This document shows positions 1-10,499 of a stretch of DNA of 64,000 nt, one piece after another. Under the pieces are notes generated by a model. That model saw only the letters and a list, made by a program, of their open reading frames with translations, was not told the DNA's origin and made no database searches. The position numbers and the translations under genes are program-made. Numbering within the stretch: position 1 is the first letter of the stretch; the number at the start of each line of letters is the position of its first letter. This DNA is from Typhlomys cinereus (Eukaryota > Chordata > Mammalia > Rodentia > Platacanthomyidae): the NCBI GenBank assembly GCA_023101885.1, contig JALPQD010000215.1, forward strand, positions 1,178,001 through 1,242,000. The letters are read 5' to 3'.

Positions 1-157
1 AGGGAGTCAGGTGGCTTCCAAAGTGTTGGGCAAGGATACCAGCTGACTTCTTACAAGGACCAGCAACTTCAGCCACGTACCTAGAAGAACTTGAACTCTG
101 AACTCAACATGTCAATACTAGAATGTGCCTGAAAAGGATTTTTTTTCAAGTTTGGAC

Positions 158-417
158 TGCAGGAGAGATGGCTCACAGGTGAAGCCACCGCCTCATATGC
201 AGAAGGACCTGAGTTCTGATCCTGGATCCCAGGTAAAAACGCCAGGCAGAAATGGTGGAGACCTGGACTTCCAGCTGTAGAAGGGAGAGTCTAGGAAATC
301 CCAGAGTGATGCAGAAAGGAGGTAGAAGCAATCTAGGATGCTTCCTGAAGTCACCCTTGGGTCTCCACAGGCACACACAATGCCCTTTGACACAAATATA
401 CACATAAAAAAAAAAAA
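158..417 (+). mobile_element. B2-like SINE, type B, old copy
   Basis: The tRNA-like head (GGAGAGATGGCTCA, then GAGTTCTGATCC) is followed by the type B body in sense: a stretch ending GGAATCC-like, AGTCACCCTTGGGTCTCCA, GGCACACACAATGCC. It ends in an A tail at 404-417. It lies in the EIF3D intron after exon 12. Confidence 0.75.
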
Positions 418-428
418 GTACGTGGGGG

Positions 429-610
429 GACAGCTAGAGAGATGGTACAGGGATTACAGCTTCTGCCTCCAAAGTAGGACCTGAGTTTGGATCACAGGTC
501 TCACATAAAAACCCCAGGCAGAATTAGCAGCATCCTGTCCAGGATGACTCCTGAAGTCAGCCTTGGGCTTCCATGGGCACACCTCTACAAACCCCTCCCA
601 TGCAAAAAAA
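429..610 (+). mobile_element. B2-like SINE, type B, shortened old copy
   Basis: A second head (CTAGAGAGATGGTACAGGG) and part of the same body (CCAGGATGACTCCTGAAGTC) directly follow the copy at 158-417 in the same orientation. The middle is deleted. Confidence 0.65.
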
Positions 611-1352
611 GTCGAGTTTTATGACACTTATGTCCACCCATGAAATCCTGAACAGAGAACCAGGCATAGCAGGCTAGACTTCTGCCCTGCTGAACCCAAG
701 TTAGCAAATGGGTGCTGTTTAACCACCAAAGAACAAGAGTGTAAGAGATGAAGAACTTAAGGCGGAGCTGCATAGGGCTGCTGAGAGCGGTCAACAGGGA
801 GGGGACCAACACAACCAAGGAGGGGGCAATGACGTCAGGCAAAGCAGCAACAGGAGCAAGAGTCACAGGACCCATGGCTGGCCGCTGAGGCACTCTCAGG
901 GGAAACCTAGAGACCCTAGAGGAGAAAGGACCGCGGAGGAAGACCTGTTCACACAGGTGGGGGACGGGGTCGGAAGGAGGAGTCTCAGAGCTGTCCGCCG
1001 ACACCTGTCATTCTGCAGGGCTGTGACAGCTGCCGCATCAACCAGCTGTGGCACATGATACGGCAGTTTAGGAGGAGCAGCAAACCACCCAGCAGATCCA
1101 GGGGCGCGGACAGGACAGGACAGGAAAGAGGGAGCCGGATCTTGGAGCCTTTCAGTGGGGGCCTGGAGGAGTCAAGGGGTCAGGACATGGGGAGGCAGAG
1201 GCTGGAAGGAAAGAAAGAGTCGCAGTGCGGCGGGGCTTCCTGAAGCTGAGGGGACACGGCGAGGACTGGAAGTTGCCAGTGAGGGGTCAGCTCAGGACAG
1301 CCTTGCGCAGAGCCTGAGACTGCGCACTGCGGGAACAGACATGGCGTCTCAC
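611..1352. other. EIF3D intron sequence without recognised feature
   Basis: No eIF3d coding sequence or clear repeat is seen. An open frame at 585-1004 on the minus strand has no family I recognise and is taken as chance. Confidence 0.6.
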
Positions 1353-1482
1353 CCTGGAGTCCCACTCGTTTAGAGTCTTGATGTTGATGAAAGACACTTC
1401 CCCGTTGGCTCCAGTCATGACGCCATCATGTTCGCATCGGACGATAAGGTCGATGTCATCTCCAAGTTTCCACCTGCGGTAA
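1353..1482 (-). CDS. EIF3D: EIF3D coding exon 12 (residues 359-402)
   Basis: The exon encodes YRRWKLGDDIDLIVRCEHDG, then VMTGANGEVSFINIKTLNEW and DSR. The acceptor is CTGCAG at 1483 and the donor is GTGAGA at 1352. It is 130 nt and leaves in phase 0. The next expected residues (HCNGVDW...) are not present in 1-1352, so the remaining coding exons lie outside the window. Confidence 0.96.
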
Positions 1483-1578
1483 CTGCAGGGGAGGAGATGA
1501 AATATGGAGACCCTTGGTGCTGGGCAGATCACCCCAACAGGACGGGACCTATGGCCCTCTCCCCCAGAGTTAACATAC

Positions 1579-1664
1579 CGGTAAGCAACAGAGGCGATTT
1601 CGTTCTTGTCCATGTCGTCCTCCACAAATGGGTTTGGGTTGGGGAAGTTGTATCTCTCTTTCCC
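1579..1664 (-). CDS. EIF3D: EIF3D coding exon 11 (residues 331-359)
   Basis: The exon encodes GKERYNFPNPNPFVEDDMD followed by KNEIASVAYR. The acceptor is GCTCAG at 1665 and the donor is GTATGT at 1578. It is 86 nt. Codon 359 is split CG/T; joining it to exon 12 restores the family sequence AYRYRRWK, which fixes both splice sites. Confidence 0.95.
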
Positions 1665-2168
1665 CTGAGCAAATTAAACAGCTGTCAGGAGATGGTGCTG
1701 TGTCCAGGATCGGGGACCTGGCACTGCTTAGCCTTGGCTGGATCTGTGGGGTCCCTGAGGGGCTCCTACCACAGTGTAGCTCACGCCCCTGATTGCTAGT
1801 GCAAACAGCAGCTGCTACCCCTTTCCCCACTCATCACCAATATCAAAAGTTTGCCCGAGCCCTTCCTTCTGCCACGGTGAAGCTCTGAAGCTCCCCGGGG
1901 GCAGAAACGTGCTCACGGCCGCATCTGCAGGCCCCAGGAGGATGGACTTGCACATAACCATGCACCTATTAGATCGCTGAAGCAACTCCCACATGTCTGT
2001 GTGAGCGCTGTGACTTTACAAGAGAAAGAGGTGATGTGGCCAGGAGCACGCAGCTTCTCTGCTACGGGCAGGACTGCGCCTGCGTGACCTCGGGCCACGG
2101 CCCGGTGTGAGGCTGACATACAAAGCTGCTAACAAGCACCCCAGGCGCCCACGCTCCCGGGAGCTCAC

Positions 2169-2299
2169 CATTCTCAAGCACTGCTGGGAGAAGTTGTGGT
2201 TGATGTAGGTGGCCTCCATGGCCAGGTTGCGGGGGGAGTTGAAGGAATTGCCTTCGTCTTGAGGAGGTTCGTTGGCAGTCTCACTCACAGTCAGGAGGT
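2169..2299 (-). CDS. EIF3D: EIF3D coding exon 10 (residues 287-330)
   Basis: The exon encodes [20 protein letters not shown] followed by [20 protein letters not shown] and CLRM. By codon count Thr317, Asn320 and His321 fall in the TYINH motif. These are a second reported set of cap-binding residues, and they are conserved here. The acidic, flexible start fits the loop described as an RNA gate in the structure. The acceptor is TTCACAG at 2300 and the donor is GTGAGC at 2168. It is 131 nt and leaves in phase 0. Confidence 0.96.
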
Positions 2300-2863
2300 C
2301 TGTGAAAGTGGAGCACAGTCACCCACCCACAGGGAGTCACTGGTAAGTGCTGGTGCCCCTGGAGGCATGGGTTTCCCCAGGTGCAGCATGTGGGGAGCGG
2401 GAAGCTGGACAGGACCCGACAAGAAATCTGCCCCTTTGCAATCTTTTCATATCTTCGAGAGAATACGTGAGCTTCCAGCCAAGGAGAAGCTTGTAGCTCA
2501 TGGCAGAATTAGATGCCTGAGCCCATGCTGATTGTTTTTTGAGTAACTGAGGTTTGCTATGGCATGTGCATGGCGTGTACACATGTGTTGGAATAAAATA
2601 ATACACGCCTACCCACTCTACAAATATAAAGGGGGGGCACTGCTCTAGAGCAAAGTAACCGCACTGCTACACTACTACTCTGCAGAGGCGCTCGAGGCAG
2701 AGATGGGCTGAGAGAACCAGGAGGCCCAGCAGCTCCTGCCTGGATTCCAGGCTGAAGGCGCACCAGGCCGACATGGTCGGACGACCACCTCCTACCCATT
2801 CCAGGAGAATCCCGCAGAGCCATTACACTCAGCAGCTGAGCTACTGTCAGACGGGCTGCTCAC

Positions 2864-3011
2864 CGAAGTCGGAGTTATCTCTCTTGTCAAAGAAGAGTTT
2901 GGACCCGACTCTCTGGACGACAATGTCCCAGGAGTACACAGAGCGGGTGCAGCTCATCAGCGTGGCCAGGATGGCATCTGTGGCAAACACATTGCCCTGT
3001 GTCTTTGCCAG
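2864..3011 (-). CDS. EIF3D: EIF3D coding exon 9 (residues 238-287; cap-contact residues)
   Basis: The exon encodes [19 protein letters not shown], then [19 protein letters not shown] and the stretch ending in NSDF. Counting codons through the joined exons puts Asp at 249, Val at 262 and Tyr at 263. These are the residues reported as part of the eIF3d cap-binding surface, and all are intact here. The acceptor is TTGCAG at 3012 and the donor is GTGAGC at 2863. It is 148 nt; codon 287 is split after one base and completed as Asp in exon 10. Confidence 0.96.
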
Positions 3012-3314
3012 CTGCAAGGACAGACAATAGACTGAGTCTTCTCTGAGGTTACATGGACAGGCAGGAAAGGGCTCCAATCCTCAAGCAGGCTGAGCACAGC
3101 AGCCAGAAGACCACCCACAGTCATGTGGTGGGCGTGACGGAGCTGCCAGCTCCCTCGCTAGTTTGTTCCTAAGCCCCCCATCCCGAGCGAGCACACACTT
3201 CCCCAGTTTCAGACGAGCGTGTGGAGGCCTCAAAGGGGCAAAGCCAGTCATCCAGGCAGGGCAGGGCTCTGGCCCAGCTCTGCTCAGCACATTCAAAGTC
3301 TCCCCAGCACAGTC

Positions 3315-3414
3315 CCCACTGTAAACCTGGGCCAGGCTCTGCACGAACCCCCACTGTAAACCTGGGCCAGGCTCTGCACGAACCCCCACTGTAAACCTGG
3401 GCCAGGCTCTGCAC
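3315..3414. repeat. 35-bp tandem repeat in EIF3D intron 8
   Basis: The unit starts CCTGGGCCAGGCTCTGCACG and ends CCCCCACTGTAAA. Two full copies (3326-3360, 3361-3395) are identical, flanked by a partial copy on each side. Confidence 0.9.
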
Positions 3415-3695
3415 ACAGCTGGCTCTGAGTCTGCACGGCCTGCACTAGCAGATGGCGTCCACCTTCCCAGAACACAGCGCAACTCCGCAGTACTGACACA
3501 GAGATTCAGTTGTGTAAATAACTTAGAGACGGCTTCACAGAGAATGTTTAAGGATGTGCAAGTGCTGCTATTTTATACGAAGATACTTGGACACCTGTGC
3601 CCCAATCCATTCCCTATGGATTCTGGGGGATGCCGTATACCCCATGCCCAGTTCTTCCTGTGGCCCTGCTGTGGGCATGGACAAAGGGAGCGTAC

Positions 3696-3828
3696 CTTCC
3701 GGATGACGGGGTCATCTGTGGTGGTGACAGTGTGGAAAATGCGCTTAATGCTCCGCAGCGGCTTCTCACTCCGAGTGGTGATGCGGTCAAAGGCTTTGTC
3801 GTAGTACTCGAGGGCGCCACAGCACTCG
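3696..3828 (-). CDS. EIF3D: EIF3D coding exon 8 (residues 193-237)
   Basis: The exon encodes [19 protein letters not shown] followed by [20 protein letters not shown] and PVIRK. All of it reads as conserved eIF3d cap-binding-domain sequence. The acceptor is CTCAG at 3829 and the donor is GTACG at 3695. It is 133 nt and leaves in phase 0. The following 684-nt intron carries a 35-bp tandem repeat (3315-3414). Confidence 0.96.
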
Positions 3829-4630
3829 CTGAGGAAGACGGCAATACACGCAGTCAAAGAAAGCTCCTGGCCCTATTTTTAAACCACAGAATTCTCTCAA
3901 CTGAACCCAGAGCTCAGCAACGGACTAGGCCAGCCGCCTGCCTCCCAAGAATTCATTGTATTTTCACACCTTTTTCACACCTTAATCCTTAATGTCACCC
4001 CCCTTCTTTCTTGCCTGGCTCTCTCCTATTCTCTCGTCTTTCCTCGCGTGGCCACTGGGTTCATCTGGGTTGCCTGTGAAGCAGTGCCTGAGCACTTGCT
4101 GTTGTATGATCCTGCATTAGTGGGGAGTCCACTGAGGAAACAATACCCCCATGCCCATCAGCATCAACCCTGGTCAGTCTCTCAGGAAGGTGTGCAGCCT
4201 CTTGAGATCTTTGCTCTTTCATGGTGAAGTCTTCTTCATAGGTCCACTCCTATGCAGGTCTTATGACAATATAGTACCCAGCCCAAGGTTTTACACTAGT
4301 AAACATTTTTCTGATTTTTCCATGTTTTTTTTAAACATATCCACTAATCTTATGCAATTTAAAAAATGTATTATTATTGCAGGTATGTTGATGATGATGG
4401 GTGTACATGTGTGTTTCGCAGGGGAACACGGAGATTGACAACTTCCTGGGGTGGGTTCCTTCCCTCCACCTTTCTGTGGGTTTGCTTGCTGACCCAGCAG
4501 CCTCCAGCCCTCACACAATGTTCTGAGTAAGAAGCCTCGATCTTCCTGGGAACTGCTAGGGCACGACTCCCTCATCTGCAGGTCCGCACACTCAGGTATG
4601 ATGGCCAGCAGAAAAGAGGCGACTACTCAC

Positions 4631-4743
4631 ATGTCCTGCGGCTCCGACACTTCCAAGTATCGCATCTTCATCAACTGAGGGAAGTCCATCTCCTCTTTCA
4701 CCTCCCAGTCGCTGCGCACCTCAACTGAGGAGTCTCGGGGTTT
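4631..4743 (-). CDS. EIF3D: EIF3D coding exon 7 (residues 156-193)
   Basis: The exon encodes KPRDSSVEVRSDWEVKEEM and goes on to MRYLEVSEPQD. It covers the boundary into the conserved cap-binding domain, which begins near residue 160. The acceptor is CTTCAG at 4744 and the donor is GTGAGTAG at 4630. It is 113 nt; codon 193 (Ile) is split AT/C across the intron. Confidence 0.95.
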
Positions 4744-5404
4744 CTGAAGAGGGAAATGTAGAAAAAAATGTGTGACTCATGTTAAGTTCTTCAATTGATG
4801 TAGTGGTGGTGGTTTTATACAACAGAACCTGAGACTACTAGCTAAGGACAGAGTACTGAAGGGATTGGGAGCCAACTTGGGGTTCTCCCCAGGCAAAGCT
4901 GTCACCCAGAAAATGTCAGCTGCTTCACAGCTTCCAGGGCATAAGCTACCGCTGACTCAGCAAGCATTGGACCCAGGGAAGTAGAGCTTCCATGGCCGTA
5001 ACATTGCAGTGCGATGGCGCTGGGGATAGAACGAGGGTTCTGTGTATTCTAGGCGGGTACTTCCCTGTGCCCTCTGAGCGGTACATCAGCAGTAACCTGA
5101 CTTTTACTCACGTATGTCCTCTCACAATCCTCACCCAAGCTCGGCATATTCTTCTAACAGTGCTAAAGTGGAAACAACTCTATCACTGACTTGGCTAATA
5201 TATGGTCTAGCCACAGAAAGAATTACTATGTGGCAATAAATAAGAATAAAGGACAGTCAACCCTCTGTATCTGCAGCTCTCCCACCTGTGAGTTAGGAAC
5301 TGAAAATATTTAAGGTGCTGGGTGTGCCCATAACACCAAGAACTGGATGGCTGCAGGAGGAGATCACTTGAGACTAAGAGTTCAGTGGCAGCTGGGGCAA
5401 CCAG

Positions 5405-5810
5405 TTGTGGCCGTTAGTTTTAAGTGTCAACCTGACAATGGAGAGCTGAGTCTTAGGCGCAACGATGAAGCCTAGGAAATTATCTAAATGTCTAATATTA
5501 GTCGTTTTAGATCATAGCAACCCAATCTGAAAAGCTCTAAATGCAGGCTGCAAGCTGGCATGAAGCTCAGACAGTTTTATTTATGTCTCTGAGCCTGATT
5601 CAAAATTTTTGGATCAGGGTTGCTTAGAAAGTAGTTTGGTCCATAAAACCTGAAAAACCTCTGGGTGCCCAACATTCTGGATAGGTGTCACGCAATGGTT
5701 CTGAGGGTGGGGAGCTGGTCAAAGGTGTGGAGACATGCACCACACCACCGTGTGTGAGTGAAGGTGGTGCCACCAATTTCGGTCTCCCTTGGGGGATCCA
5801 GGAACCAATC
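5405..5810 (+). mobile_element. Possible old DNA-transposon relic (URR1-like)
   Basis: GTTAGTTTTAAGTGTCAACC followed by TGACA resembles the start of rodent hAT-type URR1 elements, and the rest is too decayed to align by eye. It lies in the intron between EIF3D exons 6 and 7. Confidence 0.3.
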
Positions 5811-5974
5811 CTTGGCAGATACTAAAGAAAGCAAGAAAGCCCATGTGCTATGTTAGAGAGTCTTGAAGATATTTCGTTAAACAAAAGGTCGTCCTCTTCT
5901 ACCACACGGGCTCTGGGATCAGGTTGCCAGGTTCATGCACAGCGCTTTTACCTGTCAAGTCACCTTGCCAGCTC

Positions 5975-6122
5975 TGTTTTCTGAGATGAGGTTCACTTAG
6001 TCCAGGCTGGCCTCAAACTTGTTAGATTTGCTTAGTTTATGGTTCAAGGATAACCCTGAACTCCTGATCCTCCTGCATCCAACTCTTCAGTGCTGATTAC
6101 AGGCACCGCCATGTCTGTCTGG
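5975..6122 (-). mobile_element. B1 SINE, old copy
   Basis: The reverse-complement B1 pattern is visible: GGTTCACTTAGTCCAGGCTG, GCCTCAAACTTG, CCTGAACTCCTGATCCTCCT, GCTGATTACAGGCACCGCCA. Confidence 0.7.
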
Positions 6123-6224
6123 GGACGTTTCTTTCCCAGTGATGAACTGACTGTGGTTGAGTGTTCAACGATGCAGTCGAGCTGCCACTCAACCACACAT
6201 TGTATGAACTGTATCTCGACAGGC

Positions 6225-6560
6225 GCAAGAACTAACAGTCATGGTTTGAATGTGACTTGTCCCCCACAGACTCGTGCTTTTTTCCTTAGTTGACATTTGC
6301 TACTTTAGGAGGAAGGTACGTCCCGGGGGTGGGGGGTCCTTGAGGTTAGTTAATCCCACCCTGCTTCCAAGAGAAGTCTGCGGTGAGCAGCTGTCAGCCT
6401 TCATGATGTCTGCAGTGACTTAAGCTGCCTCTAGCGTCTGCCAGTTCCTCCATTACTGACTGTATCTCCCCCCCAACTGTACACTGAATAAATCTCCCTT
6501 TCCCTAAAAGTTGCCCGAGTTTGAGTCCTGTCTTTCAGTGGCAGAGGAAGTGTATGCCAA
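6225..6560 (+). mobile_element. Possible LTR (MaLR-like) relic
   Basis: The stretch opens CATGGTTTGAATGTGACTTG and ends with AATAAATCTCCC then GTTGCCCGAGTTTGAGTCCT. This recalls the start and the polyadenylation/end region of MaLR LTRs. It is non-coding; a hAT-type element is an alternative. Confidence 0.35.
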
Positions 6561-6600
6561 GCAAACGGAACCCCACCAGGAGCCACTTCCGACATTCTAC

Positions 6601-6673
6601 CTGCGACTTCTGGTCCCATTTCTGCCTCACTCCAAACTGCTTCTGGAACTTCTTCTGCAGGCGAATGCGTTCT
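6601..6673 (-). CDS. EIF3D: EIF3D coding exon 6 (residues 131-155)
   Basis: A 73-nt exon encoding ERIRLQKKFQKQFGVRQ followed by KWDQKSQ, a basic, probably helical linker just before the cap-binding domain. The acceptor is TTTCCAG at 6674 and the donor is GTAGAATG at 6600. It leaves in phase 0. The 1.9-kb intron that follows (4744-6600) carries old repeats. Confidence 0.95.
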
Positions 6674-7055
6674 CTGGAAAGACAACATGAATGGTCAGTG
6701 CGTATCTGGAGCCTGCGGCTTCCTGAGAGGGCAGCAGCTGCCTTTCTCTCCAGCTAAAGCACAAGGTCCTCTGTCTGCTCTAGGACAGAAGAGACCAAGG
6801 GGTGCGGATGCCAGCAGAGGCCACGTCCCCTATGAATCGGGGGTTTCCTGTACCACTCGCCCTCAACTGCTCCTGGCAGGCCACAGACACCCACCTGCCC
6901 GCTGCCTTTCAGCGTGCAGGTCACCTTCCTGCCAGTGCTGTCTGCCATGAACTCGCCTGGACGACAACAGCTGGAAGGTGACTGGCTCTGCTTTCTCTTG
7001 CAAGGAAACAGTCACCTCCTGGGAGGGACCCTGCTGTGACGGGAGGGGCTCTCAC

Positions 7056-7141
7056 CTCTCCTTCTGCTTGGCACTCTTAGGCAGCGTCTGCAGGTTGAAC
7101 TGCAGCATATTCCGCCGGTCCTTGTCTCTGCGGAGGTTCCG
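7056..7141 (-). CDS. EIF3D: EIF3D coding exon 5 (residues 103-131)
   Basis: The exon encodes RNLRRDKDRRNMLQFN followed by a Lys/Glu-rich stretch. The arginine-rich start (RNLRRDKDRR) is a family hallmark in the basic N-terminal region, probably close to RNA or ribosome. The acceptor is TTCCCAG at 7142 and the donor is GTGAGAG at 7055. It is 86 nt, leaving codon 131 split after two bases. One residue (Thr in LQTLPKS) appears to differ from human Ile. Confidence 0.95.
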
Positions 7142-7682
7142 CTGGGAACCAGGAAGAAATAAGCCAGGTTAGTTTCTCGTAGATTTGGGTTATGACAGGT
7201 AGGGCTAGAGATCTTAAAAGCAAGTTTAGGGTGTAAAACCCCAAGTTTCATGTCACATTGTGCTTTCACTTATAATACACACAAACCCAAGGTTTACACA
7301 CTGTGGTTAGCTTGGACTTCCACTCCCACTGAAGTAGGCTTACTGGTCTTACTGGAGCTGGGCTTGCCTCTTTATGCAGTGGGATGCAGCCCGACCAGAC
7401 TGTCTACTTAATAAAATCTGCATGTGGATGTGAAACGAGGCGATGGGTTACAGCACAAATGCCCATTCTGAGCACACGTGTTCGATGTCCGAACCACTGG
7501 AGAACAGAAGTCTAAACTTCTTCACGTCATCCCCGGACCTGATACAAGTATACTTTGACATAACTTGTCCCTGAACTGACACTGGGAATTCACTGGAGGA
7601 CCAAGTCTCACTAGTATTCCTGGGCAGCTGGAAACCCCAGGGTAAGAGCTCCAGATGGACAGGCTGCCGGCTGCTAGCCTAC
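7142..7682. other. EIF3D intron 4, no recognised feature
   Basis: Unique-looking intron sequence between exons 4 and 5. I see no repeat or conserved coding signal. Confidence 0.6.
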
Positions 7683-7819
7683 CTGTGCGAATCTCATCCG
7701 GTTCCTCTGGTAGGCGGTCTTCTGTGTGCGTGCCGTGTCCACCAGCTGGAAGCTAGTTTCATCCTCCTCGTGGAAATAAGCATATTGACTTCCACCACCA
7801 AACTGAGATGAGTACTTGT
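7683..7819 (-). CDS. EIF3D: EIF3D coding exon 4 (residues 57-102)
   Basis: The exon encodes [19 protein letters not shown], then the stretch ending NRMRFAQ, with a glycine-rich patch and the strongly conserved YFHEEDE. The acceptor is CCCGCAG at 7820-7826 and the donor is GTAGGC at 7682. It is 137 nt, entering in phase 1 and leaving in phase 0. One position reads DETS where I recall DESS in human, a conservative change. It is part of the N-terminal tail before the cap-binding domain. Confidence 0.96.
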
Positions 7820-8564
7820 CTGCGGGCAAAGGGGACAGCGTGCAGTAACAGACTGCGTGCACCCGCCAGTCTCCAGCCTCTTTATGAAGTGCGCGCTTGG
7901 GACCTGCAGCACGGCTGGGAGCTGGCAGGATGCAGACACAGCATCCCAGCCCAGAACTAGCAAGTGGGAACCTACATTTTAACACGACTCTCAGGTAATT
8001 CATGTGTTCACTCAAGTTCCAAGAGCTGTGGTTCAAAGAACTTTACATGAGGCTGAGGAACTTGAGCCAAATCATTTCACCTTCCACTCGGTCACATGTG
8101 GAGCCGAGCTGTGAATTCATGTTGTAGGAGAGGCAAACAGGCCCCAGTACTTAACCACATCAAATCTGAGTGGGGGCCAATGGATTCGACACACATTCTT
8201 GCTGGCCTCAGCTTACTACTCCTTGCAAACACTTCCAACTGCTTAACTTGCACTGAGAAAACCCCTTTCTCTCACTAGGATTTTAAAACTAGGACCCCAA
8301 ACATTGGATGTATGTATGGGGAGGAGAACCAAGCAATAGAACTCAAGGCAGCATGATCAACAGATTTTTTAGAAGGGTCCCCAGCCCACAATAATGAATA
8401 GTTAACTTCCAGAGCTATTTCCAAAGTGTACCTTGTCCTGAACACAACCCTAAAACCGCCTTACCAATGGCATTTGCTTCCTTCGAGAAAACCCTTGAGA
8501 TGGAGGTCATGACAGAAGTAACGATCCCCCAGGGCCCTGATCTGGGCAGCCCCTGAACACTTAC

Positions 8565-8610
8565 TCGTGTATCGCTTGTCTTGGTATGTGGCACCGGTCC
8601 AGTCTGCAAC
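8565..8610 (-). CDS. EIF3D: EIF3D coding exon 3 (residues 42-57)
   Basis: This 46-nt exon encodes VADWTGATYQDKRYT plus the first base of codon 57. The acceptor is CCCAACAG at 8611-8618 and the donor is GTAAGTG at 8564-8558. The split codon joins A to AC of the next exon and gives Asn. The exon belongs to the conserved N-terminal region of eIF3d. It is too short to be found by ORF length and is recognised only by protein similarity and splice phase. Confidence 0.95.
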
Positions 8611-8827
8611 CTGTTGGGTGCAACAAAGAGAAAGGACCCCCAGGTCAGGCAGGCAGGCTCCGCTCACCCAGAAACCCGAGGTATCAGACCTGGCGCTCTG
8701 GGTGAGAGCCCGGGCCCGGGTTTCCCCCACCGGCAACCTCACAGGAAGTACAGGAGCCATGCTTTGGAGAGAACAGGAAGGAAAGAGGGACTCAGGGAGC
8801 AGCAGCCCCGCTCCAAAGACCCAGTAC

Positions 8828-8953
8828 CTTGCCCAGCCGATCTCCTTTGCTGAATGGCTGGTAGGGCATATCCCGAAACTGCTCAGGAACGGCACAGGGA
8901 CCCCAGCCTGAGGGGTTGTCCTGGATCACGGGGGTCATGAACTTCGCCATCTC
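8828..8953 (-). CDS. EIF3D: EIF3D coding exon 2 (start codon, residues 1-41)
   Basis: The ATG is at 8950-8948 and opens with [18 protein letters not shown], the known N-terminus of eIF3d. Three 5' UTR bases (GAG) precede it after a TTTTAG acceptor. The exon ends with ...GDRLGK at 8828, followed by the donor GTACTG. It is 123 coding nt, ending in phase 0. The eIF3d N-terminal tail is extended and is known to contact other eIF3 subunits (eIF3e and eIF3c), tying the cap-binding domain to the complex. This start is chosen because it matches the conserved protein and because the codon sits just inside the first coding exon. Confidence 0.96.
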
Positions 8954-10138
8954 CTAAAACTTAAACAAACACCTCGAGGAGCTGTAGGAGAGGCTGAGAA
9001 GCAAACACACTGCTGTGCTCAGCCCCAGCCACCGCTCAGGACGCTTCCGACTTCCTCGTCCATTACAGCTTTGGAACTGCGGCGCCTTACGCTGGGCAGG
9101 TGCCCGGTGCTTGTGGCACTTCTTCCTCAGCACTGCAGAGAAAGATTCTTGAGCGGTGTCCTAGAGACTTCTCTGTCTCATTTTTCTCCTGAACTCCATC
9201 AAAGCATTTGCTCCCACGCAAGCTTCAGTCCCAAAGAACAACCAGAACCACAGGATCACTGTCAAAGTCTCATTAGCTACCACGCAAGAACTTTCCCCCT
9301 GTAGGCCACACAATTACTCCTCAGACTTAGTTCTCTTTCCTATTTCCCATCACTAGGGCGAATGCCACATGTTGAACAAAGTGGACAGTCAGGCAAAAGT
9401 CAGCCACGGCCACCACCGACTTTAGGCCCAAAGTCAAATGTTCAGAACCATCGGGATAAACAAGACACATGGTCCCCAGTGCTCACCATGGCCCCTCCTC
9501 ACCATCCTGCCCCTATTTGTCAAGTAAGAAAATGGCATAGCGAAATGAAGGAACTGCCAGAGCTGCCATGCCAGGCAAGGAAAATTCGAATGCAGGCAGA
9601 GAGGTTTTGGAATCCATGTCTGTGTAATACCACAGCTCACTTCAGGGCAGCAGACATTTGAGGCTTTAGAGCAGGTGTTTGCTAGACACTTCTTGTCAAA
9701 ACCCCACTCGTGCCACGCGCAGGAACCCTCTGACAAGGCCCAGAGGAAACTAGCTCCTGAAGGCTGGAAAACAATCCAAGAACACAGGTACCGGGACTAA
9801 AGAGATAGCAACAGAAGATAAACCTCTCCAAAAGTGAATCTAAGGAAGGGGTGGCGGTTTTCAGACAACTCACATGAAATAAATGGTCACTGAGCTTTCT
9901 GGGTAGGACACCAGGTCAGTAACTGCTGTGCTGGTTACTGTAACATTTCTACAGCAGTTCCCGAATGCCTCACTTTAGAGACAGGCATTGCTCAATCAAG
10001 TGGCAGCTGACTTGCTCTGGCCTTCTGTCCATTACATTATAGTTAGGTAGCAGTCTGAAAAATCTGGGGTTTTAGAACATCTCTAACAACACAATGCATG
10101 TCACAAAAGACAGGTTTTTTTTTTTTTTAATGTAATTG
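8954..10138. other. EIF3D intron 1, proximal part, no recognised feature
   Basis: Intron sequence between the start exon and the SINE at 10,139. The open frames here (for example 9362-9661 plus, 9434-9736 minus) resemble no protein I know. Confidence 0.55.
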
Positions 10139-10400
10139 TCAGGGATGGAGAGATGGGTTAGGGGTTAAGACTCTGCTTCTGCAAGTAAGTCCTGAATTCT
10201 GATCCCAGGTCCCATGAAATTGCCAGGTGGGTGGAATCCCTAGGGGTTTGCACTTCTAAACCCTGGTGGGCAGAGACTGGGAAATCCCAAAGTAAAGCAA
10301 AAAGGTAGAAGCAATCCAGGATTCCCGATTCCAGGATGATTCCACAGGGACACACAGTGCCCTCTGACACATATACACTAAGTGAGAAGTAAAGTTTTTA
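10139..10400 (+). mobile_element. B2-like SINE, type B, old copy
   Basis: The head reads GGAGAGATGGGTTAGGGGTT, then GATCCCAGGTCCC, then the type B body ending CACAGTGCCCTCTGACACAT. It lies in EIF3D intron 1, just before the CpG island. Confidence 0.75.
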
Positions 10401-10499
10401 AAATGTAGTTGTCAGAAGTTCAAGATGCACAGGACTTGACGCTCACCATCCTCCCTGAATGGACAGCGGGTGGAAATCCTTTCATTCAGCACAAGTAAG

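Noticed and set aside
829..838. CRE-like ATGACGTCAG in an EIF3D intron
   Set aside because: A single copy within ordinary intron DNA, far from the CpG island; probably chance.
585..1004. 139-codon frame that might be an EIF3D 3' exon
   Set aside because: It does not contain the expected continuation after residue 402, and it has no eIF3d similarity.
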